DNA of 31,917 bases from a virus. Positions 1 through 7,971 of this stretch are shown here, piece by piece. How positions within the stretch are numbered: position 1 is the stretch's first letter; every line of letters begins with the position of its first letter. Where the stretch lies: IMG/VR virus record IMGVR_UViG_3300037488_002294, positions 1 to 31,917 of that record; one strand, written 5' to 3'. A program made the translations under genes and the position numbers. Under the pieces are notes generated by a model. The model did not search any database. It was not told where the DNA came from and worked only from the letters and a program-made list of their open reading frames with translations.

Positions 1-2
1 CT

Positions 3-1280
3 AAAATATTAAAACAAATTGATAAAGAAAAAAAGAGCGTAATTAATGACCTTACTTCAGTTTCTAAGATAATGCGTGGAATGTATGCCCGCCCCGATAA
101 TCCTGATTCAATGATTGTTAGAGGTGGCAGACTATCAAGGCAATATTTATATTTAACAAGAATGGGAATGGTTGCACTTGCCTCGATTACTGATATTTCA
201 AATCCTATTAGAAAACATGGTTTAAAAACTTGGGCAAAAACATTACCAAATTTAATCACAAATTTAGAAGGTATTAAATTAAATATTAAAGAAGCTAAGT
301 TAGCAGGAAATATACACGATATCACCGCTCCTGAAAGGATGGCTAGTTTTTCAGGTTTAGGCGATCCATTTGCAAGCAACCTTTCTGCATTTGAAAGATA
401 CACTGAAAATATTTCTAAATTTATGTCAAAAATAAATTTAATGCCAGTTTGGAATGATACACAAAAAGGTTTTAGTTCTGTATTATCTCAACAAAGAATG
501 GTTGATGGAATTAAAAAATTTAATAAAATTAATGAAAAAGAAACTGCTTATTTAGGTTATTTGGGAATAGGTACAAATAATTATAAAATTATTGCTGATG
601 AATTAAGCCAACACTCATACAAAGTAGGTAGATTATTAATTGCTAATACTGAAAAATGGAATAATCCTGAAGCAGTTAGAATATATAGAAACGCTATGAA
701 CACTGATATTGATAGCACAATAGTAACCGTGGGTGCTGGCGATTTACCTTTATGGATGCAAACTGAAGCGGGCAAAGTTGTTGGACAATTTAAATCATTT
801 GTTTTTGCTGCTACACAACAAGTTTTAGTTTCAAGTTTACAACAAAAAGACATGGCGGTTTTAAATGGCTTAATTTCCGCAGTAGGTTTGGGAATGATGG
901 CTTATTATTTTAGATCAATAATATCTGGAAAAGAATTATCAGGAGACCCCGAAGTTTGGTTTGCTGAGGGTTTAGATAGAAGCGGTTATCTTGGTATATT
1001 AGCTGATTATTCACATATTGCCGACAAAGTTGGATTAGGAGCTTCTAGTCTTCTTGGAACAGGTGAACTATCGAGGTATCAATCAAGAAATATTGGAGCT
1101 TCTTTATTGGGTCCTAGTGTTGGACTTCTTGGAGATGCCGCTATTTCAATAGGAGCTTTAAAATCAGGCGAGATAAGCGAAGCCGATGCAAAATCTATAA
1201 GGAGAATGATTTGGTTTAATAATCATCCTGCTTTAACTGGGGCAATGGATAATTTTGAAAAAGCTATTGCAAATCAATAA
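3..1280 (+). CDS. Internal virion (ejection) protein, C-terminal part, 5' truncated by window edge
   Basis: The frame is open from base 3 with no stop before the first ATG at 72, so this is the C-terminal end (at least 425 residues) of a larger protein that starts outside the window. The family resembles the long internal or DNA-ejection proteins of T7-like podoviruses. The visible signs are a GK..GQFKSF block followed by an Ala-rich hydrophobic helix and a Gly-rich tail. Its place directly before the tail fibre fits T7 order (internal core proteins, then fibre). It would be packed in the capsid and ejected into the cell envelope with the DNA. Internal virion protein is an inference from context and a recalled family pattern; no catalytic domain is visible in this part. 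Confidence 0.6.
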   Translation, partial: KILKQIDKEKKSVINDLTSVSKIMRGMYARPDNPDSMIVRGGRLSRQYLYLTRMGMVALASITDISNPIRKHGLKTWAKTLPNLITNLEGIKLNIKEAKLAGNIHDITAPERMASFSGLGDPFASNLSAFERYTENISKFMSKINLMPVWNDTQKGFSSVLSQQRMVDGIKKFNKINEKETAYLGYLGIGTNNYKIIADELSQHSYKVGRLLIANTEKWNNPEAVRIYRNAMNTDIDSTIVTVGAGDLPLWMQTEAGKVVGQFKSFVFAATQQVLVSSLQQKDMAVLNGLISAVGLGMMAYYFRSIISGKELSGDPEVWFAEGLDRSGYLGILADYSHIADKVGLGASSLLGTGELSRYQSRNIGASLLGPSVGLLGDAAISIGALKSGEISEADAKSIRRMIWFNNHPALTGAMDNFEKAIANQ

Positions 1281-1314
1281 AATATAGGTATTTTTAACAA
1301 AAAAATTTAAAAAA

Positions 1315-2928
1315 ATGACAATAACATCAAATATTTTAAGGAGAGATTATACAGCAAATGGGGTAAATACTACCTATGCTTTCGATTTCCCTATTTTTTA
1401 CGAATCAAATGCAACTCCTAAATTTTCTTTAGAAGTTATTGTTGCCGATACTACTGGTGCGGAAAGTATCAAAATTGAAACTACTGATTATACAATAACC
1501 TACAACACAACGGATTATGTAAACGGCGTAATAAACCAAGGTAATGTTGTATTTGGCACTGCTCCATTAAATAATTATAAGGTTAGTTTATTAAGAAAAG
1601 TTAATTTTACACAAAATAACGATATTACAACCTCAGGCAGTGATGCTTTACCAGGAACGGCTTTAGAAGGTTCTTTAGACAAATTAACTTTAATGTTGTT
1701 AGAGCAAAAAGAAAACCTAAACCGTGTTTTCAAATTGCCTAAATCATCATCATTAAGTAATATCGAATTTCCCATTGGTGCAAGTCAAGCTAATCAAGTA
1801 ATTACAGTTAATAACGCTGGCGATAATCTTACTACCAAAGATTTAGCTGATGTCGGACTAGCTCCAGTTTCTACTTTTGCTAAAACATTACTTGACGATA
1901 CAACAGCTTCACAGGCTCGAACTACTCTTGATGCACAGCAATTAAACGCTAATTTAACTGCTTTAGCAGGTTTATCGGGAGCTAGCAATAAATTGCCTTA
2001 TTTTACTGGGTCTGGGGCAATGGCTTTAAGAGATTTATTTGCCACCACCACAACTCAAGGCATAGCATATCTTTTACCAAACCGCAACATTTTAACAAAT
2101 GGTGCAATGGCAATTGATCAAAGAAACGCGGGAGCAAGTCAAACAATAACTGCTGGCGCTGTTTTAGCTTATACAGTCGATAGATGGTATGCTTATTGCA
2201 CCGGTGCAAATGCTACGGGACAAAGAGTTGCAGGAACTGCGCCAAATCAATTTAATTACAGATTTACTGGAGCGTCCAGCGTTTCAAAAATTGGATTTGC
2301 TCAAAGAATTGAAGCCACAAATTGCCAACATCTTGCTGGTAAAACTGCGACTTTAAGTATTGATTTAGCCAATTCACTTTTAACAACCGTAACTTGGAAA
2401 GCTTCTTATGCAACAACTGCGGACGCTTTCGGGACAATTGCAACGCCAACTATTACGCAAATTGCAACTGGTACATTTACAGTTAATTCAACATTAACTA
2501 GATATGCAACATCAATTGCAATACCAGCATTAGCAACAACAGGTATTGAAATTGAATTTAGCGTTGGCGCTCAAACTTCTGGGACTTGGACGATTGGCAG
2601 GGCTCAATTAGAAGATACACCAGAGCAAACAACTTTTGAATATAGAACAATTCAACAAGAATTATTTGCTTGCCAAAGATACTATGAATTTGGATACACT
2701 TATGCAGTGTCTTATGCCTCAAGCTCAGGGGCGGTGCAAAGATGCATATATCCTTATAAAGTTAATAAAAGAGTTTCAGCGCCAAGCGGTTCTGTTAGTG
2801 TTGTTTCGGGTTCTTTAACCAGTCCATCAATTATTGCAATATCTGAATATAATGCGTGGGTAGGTTTTGCAAGCGCAGGTGCTGGTTTAGAAGGTGTTTT
2901 TGCCGTTGTAATTTCATCAGAACTTTAA
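1315..2928 (+). CDS. Tail fibre protein with T7-type N-terminal attachment domain
   Basis: 537 residues. Residues 1-135 read like the T7 gp17 N-terminal domain: the opening ILRRDYTANG, then an aromatic YAFDFPIFYE stretch, a VSLLRKVNFTQNND block and a closing ALEGSLDKLTLMLLEQKENLNR helix-like segment. That domain docks fibres on the tail tube. A repetitive Ala/Thr-rich stalk follows to about residue 250. Then comes a NILTNGAMAIDQRNAG segment that opens a beta-rich receptor-binding domain of the carbohydrate-module type. The C-terminus is Ser/Gly rich. It is the likely host-range determinant. The start has an AU-rich leader with no Shine-Dalgarno sequence. The N-terminal assignment is strong; the C-terminal domain type is inferred from composition. 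Confidence 0.85.
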   Translation: MTITSNILRRDYTANGVNTTYAFDFPIFYESNATPKFSLEVIVADTTGAESIKIETTDYTITYNTTDYVNGVINQGNVVFGTAPLNNYKVSLLRKVNFTQNNDITTSGSDALPGTALEGSLDKLTLMLLEQKENLNRVFKLPKSSSLSNIEFPIGASQANQVITVNNAGDNLTTKDLADVGLAPVSTFAKTLLDDTTASQARTTLDAQQLNANLTALAGLSGASNKLPYFTGSGAMALRDLFATTTTQGIAYLLPNRNILTNGAMAIDQRNAGASQTITAGAVLAYTVDRWYAYCTGANATGQRVAGTAPNQFNYRFTGASSVSKIGFAQRIEATNCQHLAGKTATLSIDLANSLLTTVTWKASYATTADAFGTIATPTITQIATGTFTVNSTLTRYATSIAIPALATTGIEIEFSVGAQTSGTWTIGRAQLEDTPEQTTFEYRTIQQELFACQRYYEFGYTYAVSYASSSGAVQRCIYPYKVNKRVSAPSGSVSVVSGSLTSPSIIAISEYNAWVGFASAGAGLEGVFAVVISSEL

Positions 2929-2949
2929 TTTAAAAATAAAAAAAAATTT

Positions 2950-3594
2950 ATGTTAAAACAATTAAAAAACGGCTGGGACAATAACGGTTTATATGTGCCA
3001 AATAATGAAACTAACAACGATTACCAAGAGATAAAAAAATATATCGACGATGGTGGCGAATATGAAAAATTCGACTGGTTAACTGATGCAAAATTAGAAA
3101 AAATAAATGAGTTAAAAGTTAATTTTGATATTGCTTCAAAAAAACCTTATCCCCTAAAAGATGTTAAGCAAATTGATAAAGTTGGCAATGTTATCAAAAC
3201 AATTGACGCTTTTTATAATATTGCTGATGCTAGTTCTTTAACTGATTCTGCAAATATTATTTTTGCGGGAACCTTTATGAAAATGCAAGGCTTCTTAAAA
3301 GTTTTGTGTGCAAGTCTTAAAATAGATTATAATACTATTTTAACGCAAGTTAATGGTCTTTCTGATAATCCAGCAACTGAAAAGGTGGCAAATATACCTT
3401 ATACAACTAAAGATAAGGATGGAAACGAAGTTAGAATCCTTTTAAGCTTTGCAAAAATACAAGAAATATTTGCGCATATTTTTACTAGAGTAGCTAATGC
3501 TGGCAATTCTTTTAACATTATAGAAGAGCAAATTAAAAAAGTTTCGACTATTGAAGAGCTTGAAAAAATAAATATTAATATTATTGTAAAATGA
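2950..3594 (+). CDS. Tail-fibre-associated protein, DUF4376-like C-terminus
   Basis: 214 residues, directly after the fibre gene and overlapping the next gene by 4 bases (ATGA). The N-terminus (GWDNNGLYVPN) is a short lead-in like those of fibre-accessory proteins. The last 70 residues (YTTKDKDGNEVRILLSF, then EEQIKKVSTIEELEKI) resemble the DUF4376 helical domain found in phage tail-fibre accessory proteins. It may be a chaperone or a minor fibre component. No catalytic motif or membrane segment is seen. The position supports a fibre role more than the sequence does. Confidence 0.45.
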   Translation: MLKQLKNGWDNNGLYVPNNETNNDYQEIKKYIDDGGEYEKFDWLTDAKLEKINELKVNFDIASKKPYPLKDVKQIDKVGNVIKTIDAFYNIADASSLTDSANIIFAGTFMKMQGFLKVLCASLKIDYNTILTQVNGLSDNPATEKVANIPYTTKDKDGNEVRILLSFAKIQEIFAHIFTRVANAGNSFNIIEEQIKKVSTIEELEKININIIVK

Positions 3595-3992
3595 AATCAG
3601 GGTTTGAATTTATAGAGGAAGCCGTTTATACTCCAAAAAAAGATAAAAAAGATAAAATCGTTCTAAAAGAAGATTTAAGATTTTATATCAATTTTGCGGG
3701 GCAAAGACTTTCTGAGCCTTATGTAATACCAGCGGGCTTTGAATCAAACGGTTTTTCAATTCCGTTTATATTTAAACCTTTTGTCAGCAACTTCGATGTT
3801 GGAGTTGAAAATGCTATTGCTCACGATTTCTTATATTCAGAATTAAAGCCTTATGAGATGTTTCGTAGAGACGCTGATATGGCGTTTTACAACGGCTTAC
3901 GCAATAGCTCGCTAGAAGTGTGGAAATCTAAATTATTTTATTGTGCGGTTATAATTGCTGGTGGTAGCCATTGGAGGAAAAAGAAATGTTAG
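3591..3992 (+). CDS. DUF1353 family phage protein
   Basis: 133 residues matching the DUF1353 pattern: an early YVIPAGFESNGFSIP block (the usual 'fdgaSiP' strand-turn), then NAIAHDFLYSE, where the family has the conserved HD, then RRDADMAFYNGLR, and a hydrophobic C-terminal helix ending in GGSHW. The H-D and D-A-D residues are the hallmark of the family. DUF1353 genes usually sit in tail or lysis regions of tailed phages; their function is not established. It overlaps its neighbours on both sides (4 bases upstream, 7 bases downstream), so it is translationally coupled. Confidence 0.8.
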   Translation: MKSGFEFIEEAVYTPKKDKKDKIVLKEDLRFYINFAGQRLSEPYVIPAGFESNGFSIPFIFKPFVSNFDVGVENAIAHDFLYSELKPYEMFRRDADMAFYNGLRNSSLEVWKSKLFYCAVIIAGGSHWRKKKC

Positions 3993-4231
3993 ATTTTATT
4001 ACTATTTTTAATTTAATGAAACAACAGCCTGAATTTTCAATCATTGGAAGTTCATTGTTTATTTATCTTACTTACTATTGGTTTAAAACACAGAGCAAAA
4101 AAAAGATTGAAGATATTGTTAAAGATATTGTTAAAGATATTGTTAATTTACACATTAATCCTATCAAAAGCGATATTTCAGAAATGAATAACAGGCTAGG
4201 TAAAATTGAACAAAATATTTGCGGAAAATAA
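3986..4231 (+). CDS. Small membrane protein with coiled tail
   Basis: 81 residues from the ATG at 3986. That ATG is preceded by GGAGG (3973-3977) at 8-base spacing, which makes it a better start than the in-frame TTG at 3971. One hydrophobic segment lies at about residues 14-31 (FSIIGSSLFIYLTYYWF). A charged tail follows with IVKD repeated three times (a 12-bp repeat at about 4110-4148) and an amphipathic helix. It ends one base into the next gene (TAATG). Its place in the lysis region suggests a holin-like or accessory membrane role, but this is inference only. Confidence 0.65.
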   Translation: MLDFITIFNLMKQQPEFSIIGSSLFIYLTYYWFKTQSKKKIEDIVKDIVKDIVNLHINPIKSDISEMNNRLGKIEQNICGK

Positions 4232-4608
4232 TGGACTTTAGATTTTTAGAAGTACTAAAAGAAATAATTAATGATACACTTTATGCAAGTATCGCCAAGC
4301 TTGCCATCGCTTTTTATTTGGGCAAAAAGTTTATTCAATTTCTAATTACTGGTTTTAATTATGCGTATAAAGAAAAAGAAAAGCAAAAAGAATATATTGA
4401 ATTAAAAAAAGATGTTGTCGATTTAAAAAAAGACAATGTTGAAAATAAAGAAAGAGATTTAAAAACACACGAAATATTAAAAGAATTACAAGGCGATGTT
4501 AATGCTTACAAAAAGCGAACTCACAAAATAGAAACCGAAAATATTGCATTGACAAAAACCCTAGAGCGAAACACCGATTTATTTGAAAAAATTAACAATA
4601 AATTATAA
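4231..4608 (+). CDS. Small protein with N-terminal hydrophobic segment and coiled coil
   Basis: 125 residues from the ATG at 4231, which shares its A with the stop of the gene before (TAATG); an upstream in-frame TTG at 4219 is less likely. A moderately hydrophobic stretch (residues 11-36) precedes a long Lys/Glu-rich coiled coil (about 45-120, with KKDVVDLKKDNVENKE and similar heptads). The layout is like that of small phage membrane-anchored proteins beside holins and spanins. The function is not recognisable. Confidence 0.6.
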   Translation: MDFRFLEVLKEIINDTLYASIAKLAIAFYLGKKFIQFLITGFNYAYKEKEKQKEYIELKKDVVDLKKDNVENKERDLKTHEILKELQGDVNAYKKRTHKIETENIALTKTLERNTDLFEKINNKL

Positions 4609-4611
4609 CTT

Positions 4612-4827
4612 ATGTTTACAAAAAAAACAGGCGCCATACTTTATTCTATTTTATATATATTTGCTTTTTACTGCTATTTTATTTTGATAGGAGTTGACAT
4701 TTTTAGACCAGTAAAACAAGAAACATTTGACTTGTTAGGAAGGTTCTTGTTTTATGCTGGTGGTGGTTTTTTTGCTATCATTGGCTTAGGAAATACCAAT
4801 TTATTAACTGGATTAATTAAAAAATAA
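4612..4827 (+). CDS. Holin candidate, two membrane segments
   Basis: 71 residues with two hydrophobic helices (about 8-28 and 43-63, the latter containing FYAGGGFFAIIGLG) joined by a short polar loop, and basic ends. Size, topology and position immediately before the spanin pair fit a class II holin that opens the inner membrane for lysis. The stop overlaps the next start (TAATG). Holins have little sequence conservation, so this rests on context. Confidence 0.5.
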   Translation: MFTKKTGAILYSILYIFAFYCYFILIGVDIFRPVKQETFDLLGRFLFYAGGGFFAIIGLGNTNLLTGLIKK

Positions 4828-5111
4828 TGATTAGTTTTATTTTACCTTATATTTTAAAATCCAAAAACTTTGCCATTGGTATTATTGGCGTGCTTTTGCT
4901 TTTATTTATTATTAGTTTTGTTGATAATTATTTTGAATCTCAAGATAAAATTCAAGAATATAAAAGAATCGAAGAAGAGACAAAAATCTTTCACGAAGAA
5001 AATATTGTAAAATTAAAAGAAACATTAAAAATAAGAGATAATGCAAAAAAGATTGATTATAATGATAGCGGTAATCTTGATGATGACTTCTTGCTCAAAT
5101 CGCTTGAATAA
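4827..5111 (+). CDS. Inner-membrane spanin subunit (i-spanin, Rz-like)
   Basis: 94 residues: a short N-terminus, one membrane anchor at about 15-33 (FAIGIIGVLLLLFIISF), then a charged periplasmic coiled coil (EYKRIEEETKIFHEEN...). This is the Rz layout. The gene for a lipoprotein starts inside its 3' end in another frame (71-base overlap), which is the classical Rz/Rz1 arrangement. The pair would span the periplasm and fuse inner and outer membranes at lysis. The assignment comes from topology and the overlap, not from sequence similarity. Confidence 0.75.
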   Translation: MISFILPYILKSKNFAIGIIGVLLLLFIISFVDNYFESQDKIQEYKRIEEETKIFHEENIVKLKETLKIRDNAKKIDYNDSGNLDDDFLLKSLE

Positions 5112-5301
5112 AAGTTTATCACAAGACCAGCTGCAACAATATATCGATACGCTTCCTGATTATCCAAGGCGTAGCACCTTTACTAAGGAAGAGCAAAAAA
5201 GAATTGCACGAGTTCCACTTAGATTTAAAACCTTTGTAGATCAAATGTTGGTTCTTTATAAATGTGTAAAATATAATGAATGTAATAAAAGTAAAAAATA
5301 A
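5041..5301 (+). CDS. Outer-membrane spanin lipoprotein (o-spanin, Rz1-like)
   Basis: 86 residues with a lipoprotein signal: basic start (MQKR), hydrophobic core, and a lipobox MTSC with Cys18 as the predicted lipidated residue. The mature chain is short and charged, and it contains two further Cys near the C-terminus. It begins inside the i-spanin gene in a different frame, preceded by an AAGAGA purine stretch that could serve as ribosome site. Processing by signal peptidase II and an outer-membrane position are expected. The presence of this gene implies a Gram-negative host. Confidence 0.75.
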   Translation: MQKRLIIMIAVILMMTSCSNRLNKSLSQDQLQQYIDTLPDYPRRSTFTKEEQKRIARVPLRFKTFVDQMLVLYKCVKYNECNKSKK

Positions 5302-5306
5302 TAAAT

Positions 5307-5906
5307 ATGTTTGGATTTTTTAAAAAAGAACAAGTGGCTGAACCACCAATTAAAAGATTAATCTTAAAAAGATACTATTGCAACAACGGCAATTATTCCG
5401 AGGTAAAGAAAAATGGTAAAACTTTTAAATATGGCACAACAATTGGAGCCGTAATTGACCCAGCAAAACCAAATTTTCCTCCGTTATTTTACACTATAGA
5501 ACCCGCCAAACTTTACGCAGGAGAAGAAAATAATTCGGATAATCTTAAAACGAAAGCAAATGAATCTAGTTGCATTCTAGTTGGTAAATATCCTTGCACA
5601 ATGACATTTTCAAAAAGGTTTCAAAAGCAATTATATCTTGTAAAAAACACAAAAGATAGAGCTGGCGTTAGAATACATAGCGGAAACTCAATTGATAATT
5701 CTCAAGGTTGTATCTTACCATGTACAACATTAATTAACAATTTTTCAAACGCTGGAATTGTTTATGATTATTACGGCAGTCAATCAGTAAAGGCTTTAGA
5801 AAAATTATATATTGAAATAACTGGAGAAAAAGATTTTATCCTAGAAATTGATGATGAAAATCAAGAAGAAAATCTTAAATTAATTTTAAAATATAAAGGA
5901 TACTAA
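5307..5906 (+). CDS. DUF5675-like protein with YkuD-like His/Ser/Gly-Cys motif
   Basis: 199 residues. The core resembles DUF5675: a YTIEPAK strand, a GKYPCTMTFSKRF segment, then VRIHSGNSIDNSQGCI with His124, Ser132 and Gly134-Cys135. That last pattern is like the H...S.GC signature of L,D-transpeptidase (YkuD) folds, which act on peptidoglycan. Lying between the spanins and a secreted nuclease, it may be the cell-wall enzyme of the lysis cassette; no classical lysozyme or amidase is visible in this window. There is no signal peptide, so it would need the holin to reach the wall. The DUF match is fairly clear; the enzyme role is inference. Confidence 0.6.
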   Translation: MFGFFKKEQVAEPPIKRLILKRYYCNNGNYSEVKKNGKTFKYGTTIGAVIDPAKPNFPPLFYTIEPAKLYAGEENNSDNLKTKANESSCILVGKYPCTMTFSKRFQKQLYLVKNTKDRAGVRIHSGNSIDNSQGCILPCTTLINNFSNAGIVYDYYGSQSVKALEKLYIEITGEKDFILEIDDENQEENLKLILKYKGY

Positions 5907-5907
5907 T

Positions 5908-6339
5908 ATGATAATTTTTCTAATACTAATCTTACTAGCTTCACCAGCCCACGCACAAGAGCAAATGTATGTGTACAAAGCTTTAAGAATAATTGACGGA
6001 GACACTATAGCAATTAACATTCAACAAGAATCACCGCTAATCCAAAAACTTGGTTTAAATGTTCGTATTAAAGGCATTGACGCACCAGAAAGAGGCTCAA
6101 AAGCTAAATGTGAAAAAGAAAAAGCCAAAGCAGAAGAAGCACAAAAATTCGTCAACGAATTAGTTGGCGTTATAGGAGAAAAAGAATTGCTTTTTTCGCA
6201 AATCAAGTGGGATAAATATGGTGGCAGACTTGTTGCTGTGGTTAAAGTCGGCGGTGTTGATATTGCCAAAGCTTTGTTAAATAGAGAATTAGCAGTGCCT
6301 TATACTGGCGAAGGGCAAAAGCATAATTGGTGTAAATAA
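5908..6339 (+). CDS. Secreted thermonuclease-like (SNase family) nuclease
   Basis: 143 residues. A signal peptide is clear (hydrophobic residues 2-12, cleavage after AHA16). The mature part is a short staphylococcal-nuclease fold: IIDGDT (Asp30, Asp32), RIKGIDAPERG (Asp58, Glu61) and WDKYGGRLVAV (Arg107), the metal-binding and catalytic positions of the family. It hydrolyses nucleic acid with a divalent metal, and export would place it in the periplasm. Being last in the lysis operon, it could degrade extracellular or competing phage DNA, or host debris. The family is confident; the biological role is inference. Confidence 0.85.
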   Translation: MIIFLILILLASPAHAQEQMYVYKALRIIDGDTIAINIQQESPLIQKLGLNVRIKGIDAPERGSKAKCEKEKAKAEEAQKFVNELVGVIGEKELLFSQIKWDKYGGRLVAVVKVGGVDIAKALLNRELAVPYTGEGQKHNWCK

Positions 6340-6345
6340 ATAGGG

Positions 6346-6389
6346 TAAAAAGAGAATAAAAGGAGAATAAAAAGAGAATAAAAAGAGTA
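6346..6389 (+). repeat. 11-bp purine-rich tandem repeat, four units
   Basis: Four units of TAAAAAGAGAA (second unit TAAAAGGAGAA, fourth ending GTA) stand head to tail immediately after the last lysis-region gene. The strand is purine except for one T every 11 bases, close to one helical turn. Nothing here codes. It could be a curved or triplex-prone DNA tract or a slippage product. Confidence 0.8.
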
Positions 6390-6431
6390 AAAACCCCCTT
6401 GAAGCTTACAGAATAGCGTGTTTAAAATTTA

Positions 6432-6625
6432 TAGATTATTTTGCCCCCACTTTAAACTTACCAAAGCGATGATGGTATGGGGGCTTGCTCGTTCCAGAGG
6501 TCTTGGAGTTATTGCCTAAAACTAACATCTCTATTAGCCTTTCCAAGACTTAACCGCTTGATTAGTGAAGCCATTTCTGGCGATTTGACTAGCTCGTTTT
6601 TAAGCGTCTAGTATGCTTTTATTTT
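6432..6625. other. Structured convergent intergenic region (hairpin array)
   Basis: About 300 bases without a gene lie between the rightward late operon and the leftward early block. Three hairpins stand out. GCCCCCA (6443-6449) pairs with TGGGGGC (6478-6484), with an inner TACC/GGTA pair. GTCTTGGA (6500-6507) pairs with TCCAAGAC (6542-6549). GCCA (6570-6573) pairs with TGGC (6578-6581). None is followed by a proper T-run on either strand, so these are not textbook terminators. The region is richer in GC than its surroundings. It may be a bidirectional stop for convergent transcripts or encode a structured RNA. Confidence 0.45.
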
Positions 6626-6644
6626 AAACTCGATAAATTAAAAA

Positions 6645-6827
6645 TCAATCTAAAATATATCTAAAATAAAAAATTGAATAAGTAATAAACAAAGATATGC
6701 AAAGAATACCATGTCTTGATGATTCTTTCCAATTTTTAAAATTAAAATCAGCATAGCTAAATCCTGTAAAGAAATACGCTACACCAAACACAATAAAAAA
6801 TATTAAAAAAGTTTTAAGTAATTTCAT
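6645..6827 (-). CDS. Small hydrophobic protein, unknown
   Basis: 60 residues with a hydrophobic N-terminus (about 4-24, signal-anchor like) and a second hydrophobic stretch near the C-terminus (about 42-57). Last gene of the leftward block, 1 base after the stop of the 49-residue gene upstream. No family recognised. Probably an inner-membrane protein; may act at the host membrane. Confidence 0.5.
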   Translation of the reverse strand: MKLLKTFLIFFIVFGVAYFFTGFSYADFNFKNWKESSRHGILCISLFITYSIFYFRYILD

Positions 6828-6828
6828 A

Positions 6829-6978
6829 TTATTTACAATTTGTTTTTTCTGTGTTTGGATGATAGTGATTTAAAACTTTTCCTATTGCGATAAAATTACA
6901 AACAATAAACCAAAAGCATAAAATAAAAACTGCAATTATAGCAAAAGGAATTTTAGCAATCTTTAATATTTCTATCAT
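6829..6978 (-). CDS. 49-residue single-span membrane protein
   Basis: Reads MIEILKIAK followed by a hydrophobic helix (about 10-32) and a polar tail NHYHPNTEKTNCK. A good ribosome site, AGAGG, sits 6 bases before the ATG in a GAGGTTTAA context that recurs before the next gene upstream. The gene fits tightly between its neighbours. Function unknown. Confidence 0.55.
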   Translation of the reverse strand: MIEILKIAKIPFAIIAVFILCFWFIVCNFIAIGKVLNHYHPNTEKTNCK

Positions 6979-6991
6979 TTAAACCTCTTAA

Positions 6992-7249
6992 TTATAAATT
7001 GCGAAAAAGTATTGCTAATATATACCATAACACCAAAGCCCAAAAAAAACAACAAACATACATTAACGGCTCACCATGAAAAGCAAATGAAATAATTGTT
7101 AATGGCGTGATTACGGCAATCGTTATGCCGACTAAGGGCATAAGAGCAATTAAACCATAGGGGCGCCATTCTTTTTCATAAGTTTCTTCATTGTAAAGAA
7201 CTTTTGAATTAGCCTTTATTTCTTTTAAATAATATTTTAATTTTTCCAT
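6992..7249 (-). CDS. Two-span membrane protein, unknown
   Basis: 85 residues: a charged, probably cytoplasmic N-terminus (1-30), then hydrophobic helices at about 33-54 and 61-83. A strong GGAGG lies just before the ATG (GGAGGTTTAATG). It belongs to a run of three small membrane-protein genes at the end of the leftward block. No family recognised. Confidence 0.6.
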   Translation of the reverse strand: MEKLKYYLKEIKANSKVLYNEETYEKEWRPYGLIALMPLVGITIAVITPLTIISFAFHGEPLMYVCCFFWALVLWYILAILFRNL

Positions 7250-7300
7250 TAAACCTCCAAATTGCTATGTGTTGAAAAAAATCTAAAAAACTCATCATGC

Positions 7301-7657
7301 TTAAACCTCAAAAAATAAATAATCAGGATACCTTTGTTTTACCAATTTGCGCTTTAAAACATAGACTGGTAATTTTCTGGTAATAGGCGATTTAACATCT
7401 TCGATTACTAAACTTTTTTTCTCTCGATCATAATACACAAAATCAGCAATATATTTAGCTTCTCTTTCCTTTATGCCTCTTTTATCTGTAAATTTATCTA
7501 TTAACTCAAAAGAAACTTGTTTATTTAAAGATGTAATTATTCCCGCTTTCTGCAATAATTCAAGCTCTAAGAATCGCTTACGCTCTTTCCCACTATCAAA
7601 ACCATCTTTGGTTTTAACATTCTTATATTTGTTGCCTTTTTTATAAAAGTTTGTCAT
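7301..7657 (-). CDS. DUF1064 family nuclease-like protein
   Basis: 118 residues matching DUF1064: KYKNVKTKDGFDSGKE at the start (Glu25), LELLQKAGIITSLNKQ, then AKYIADFVYYD (Asp72) and VIEDVKS (Glu86, Lys89), and a C-terminal LKRKLVKQRYPD helix. The E...D...EDVK pattern is that of PD-(D/E)XK nucleases, and DUF1064 members are common in phage recombination or replication regions, where they are proposed to cut branched DNA. It starts 4 bases inside the end of the acetyltransferase gene (ATGA coupling). Family confident; substrate unknown. Confidence 0.8.
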   Translation of the reverse strand: MTNFYKKGNKYKNVKTKDGFDSGKERKRFLELELLQKAGIITSLNKQVSFELIDKFTDKRGIKEREAKYIADFVYYDREKKSLVIEDVKSPITRKLPVYVLKRKLVKQRYPDYLFFEV

Positions 7658-7971
7658 AACATTTTTATATAAAATTTATATCCGGTTTTTTTAAAAAGAA
7701 AAAAATCACTAAACCCGACTTTCTCCAAAACCCGCATGCTTGCAAGATTATCTTTTTTAACGATAGCAATTAGGAATTTATAATTATCTTTAATTCTCTC
7801 GATATAATCTTTTAACTCCTGCGTCATTATTCCTTTGCCCCAATACTCTTTGTCTAAATCATATTCAAGCTGTGGCACGCCTGAATCGTAATAATTGAGT
7901 ATTTGTATTTTACCAACTTCTTTGCCGTCTCTAATTATGCCGTGATAATTTGCAAGCTTTGCCGTTGTCAT
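7654..7971 (-). CDS. Small GNAT acetyltransferase
   Basis: 105 residues, short for the family (usually 140-180). It has motif A around residues 37-55 (EYDLDKEYWGKGIMT, the acetyl-CoA loop, degenerate compared with Q/RxxGxG/A) and motif B at 75-87 (NLASMRVLEKVGF), the classic RimJ/RimL-type ending. The N-terminal strands are mostly missing. Its ATG follows the stop of the BioH-like gene with no gap, so the two are one transcription and translation unit. The substrate cannot be told; a protein N-terminus or a small molecule are both possible. Confidence 0.75.
   Translation of the reverse strand: MTTAKLANYHGIIRDGKEVGKIQILNYYDSGVPQLEYDLDKEYWGKGIMTQELKDYIERIKDNYKFLIAIVKKDNLASMRVLEKVGFSDFFLFKKTGYKFYIKML

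Noticed and set aside
7209-7298. 29-residue ORF on the minus strand with GAGG before ATGATG
   Set aside because: Overlaps the next gene in another frame and has no recognisable protein character; the GAGG is the end of the preceding gene.
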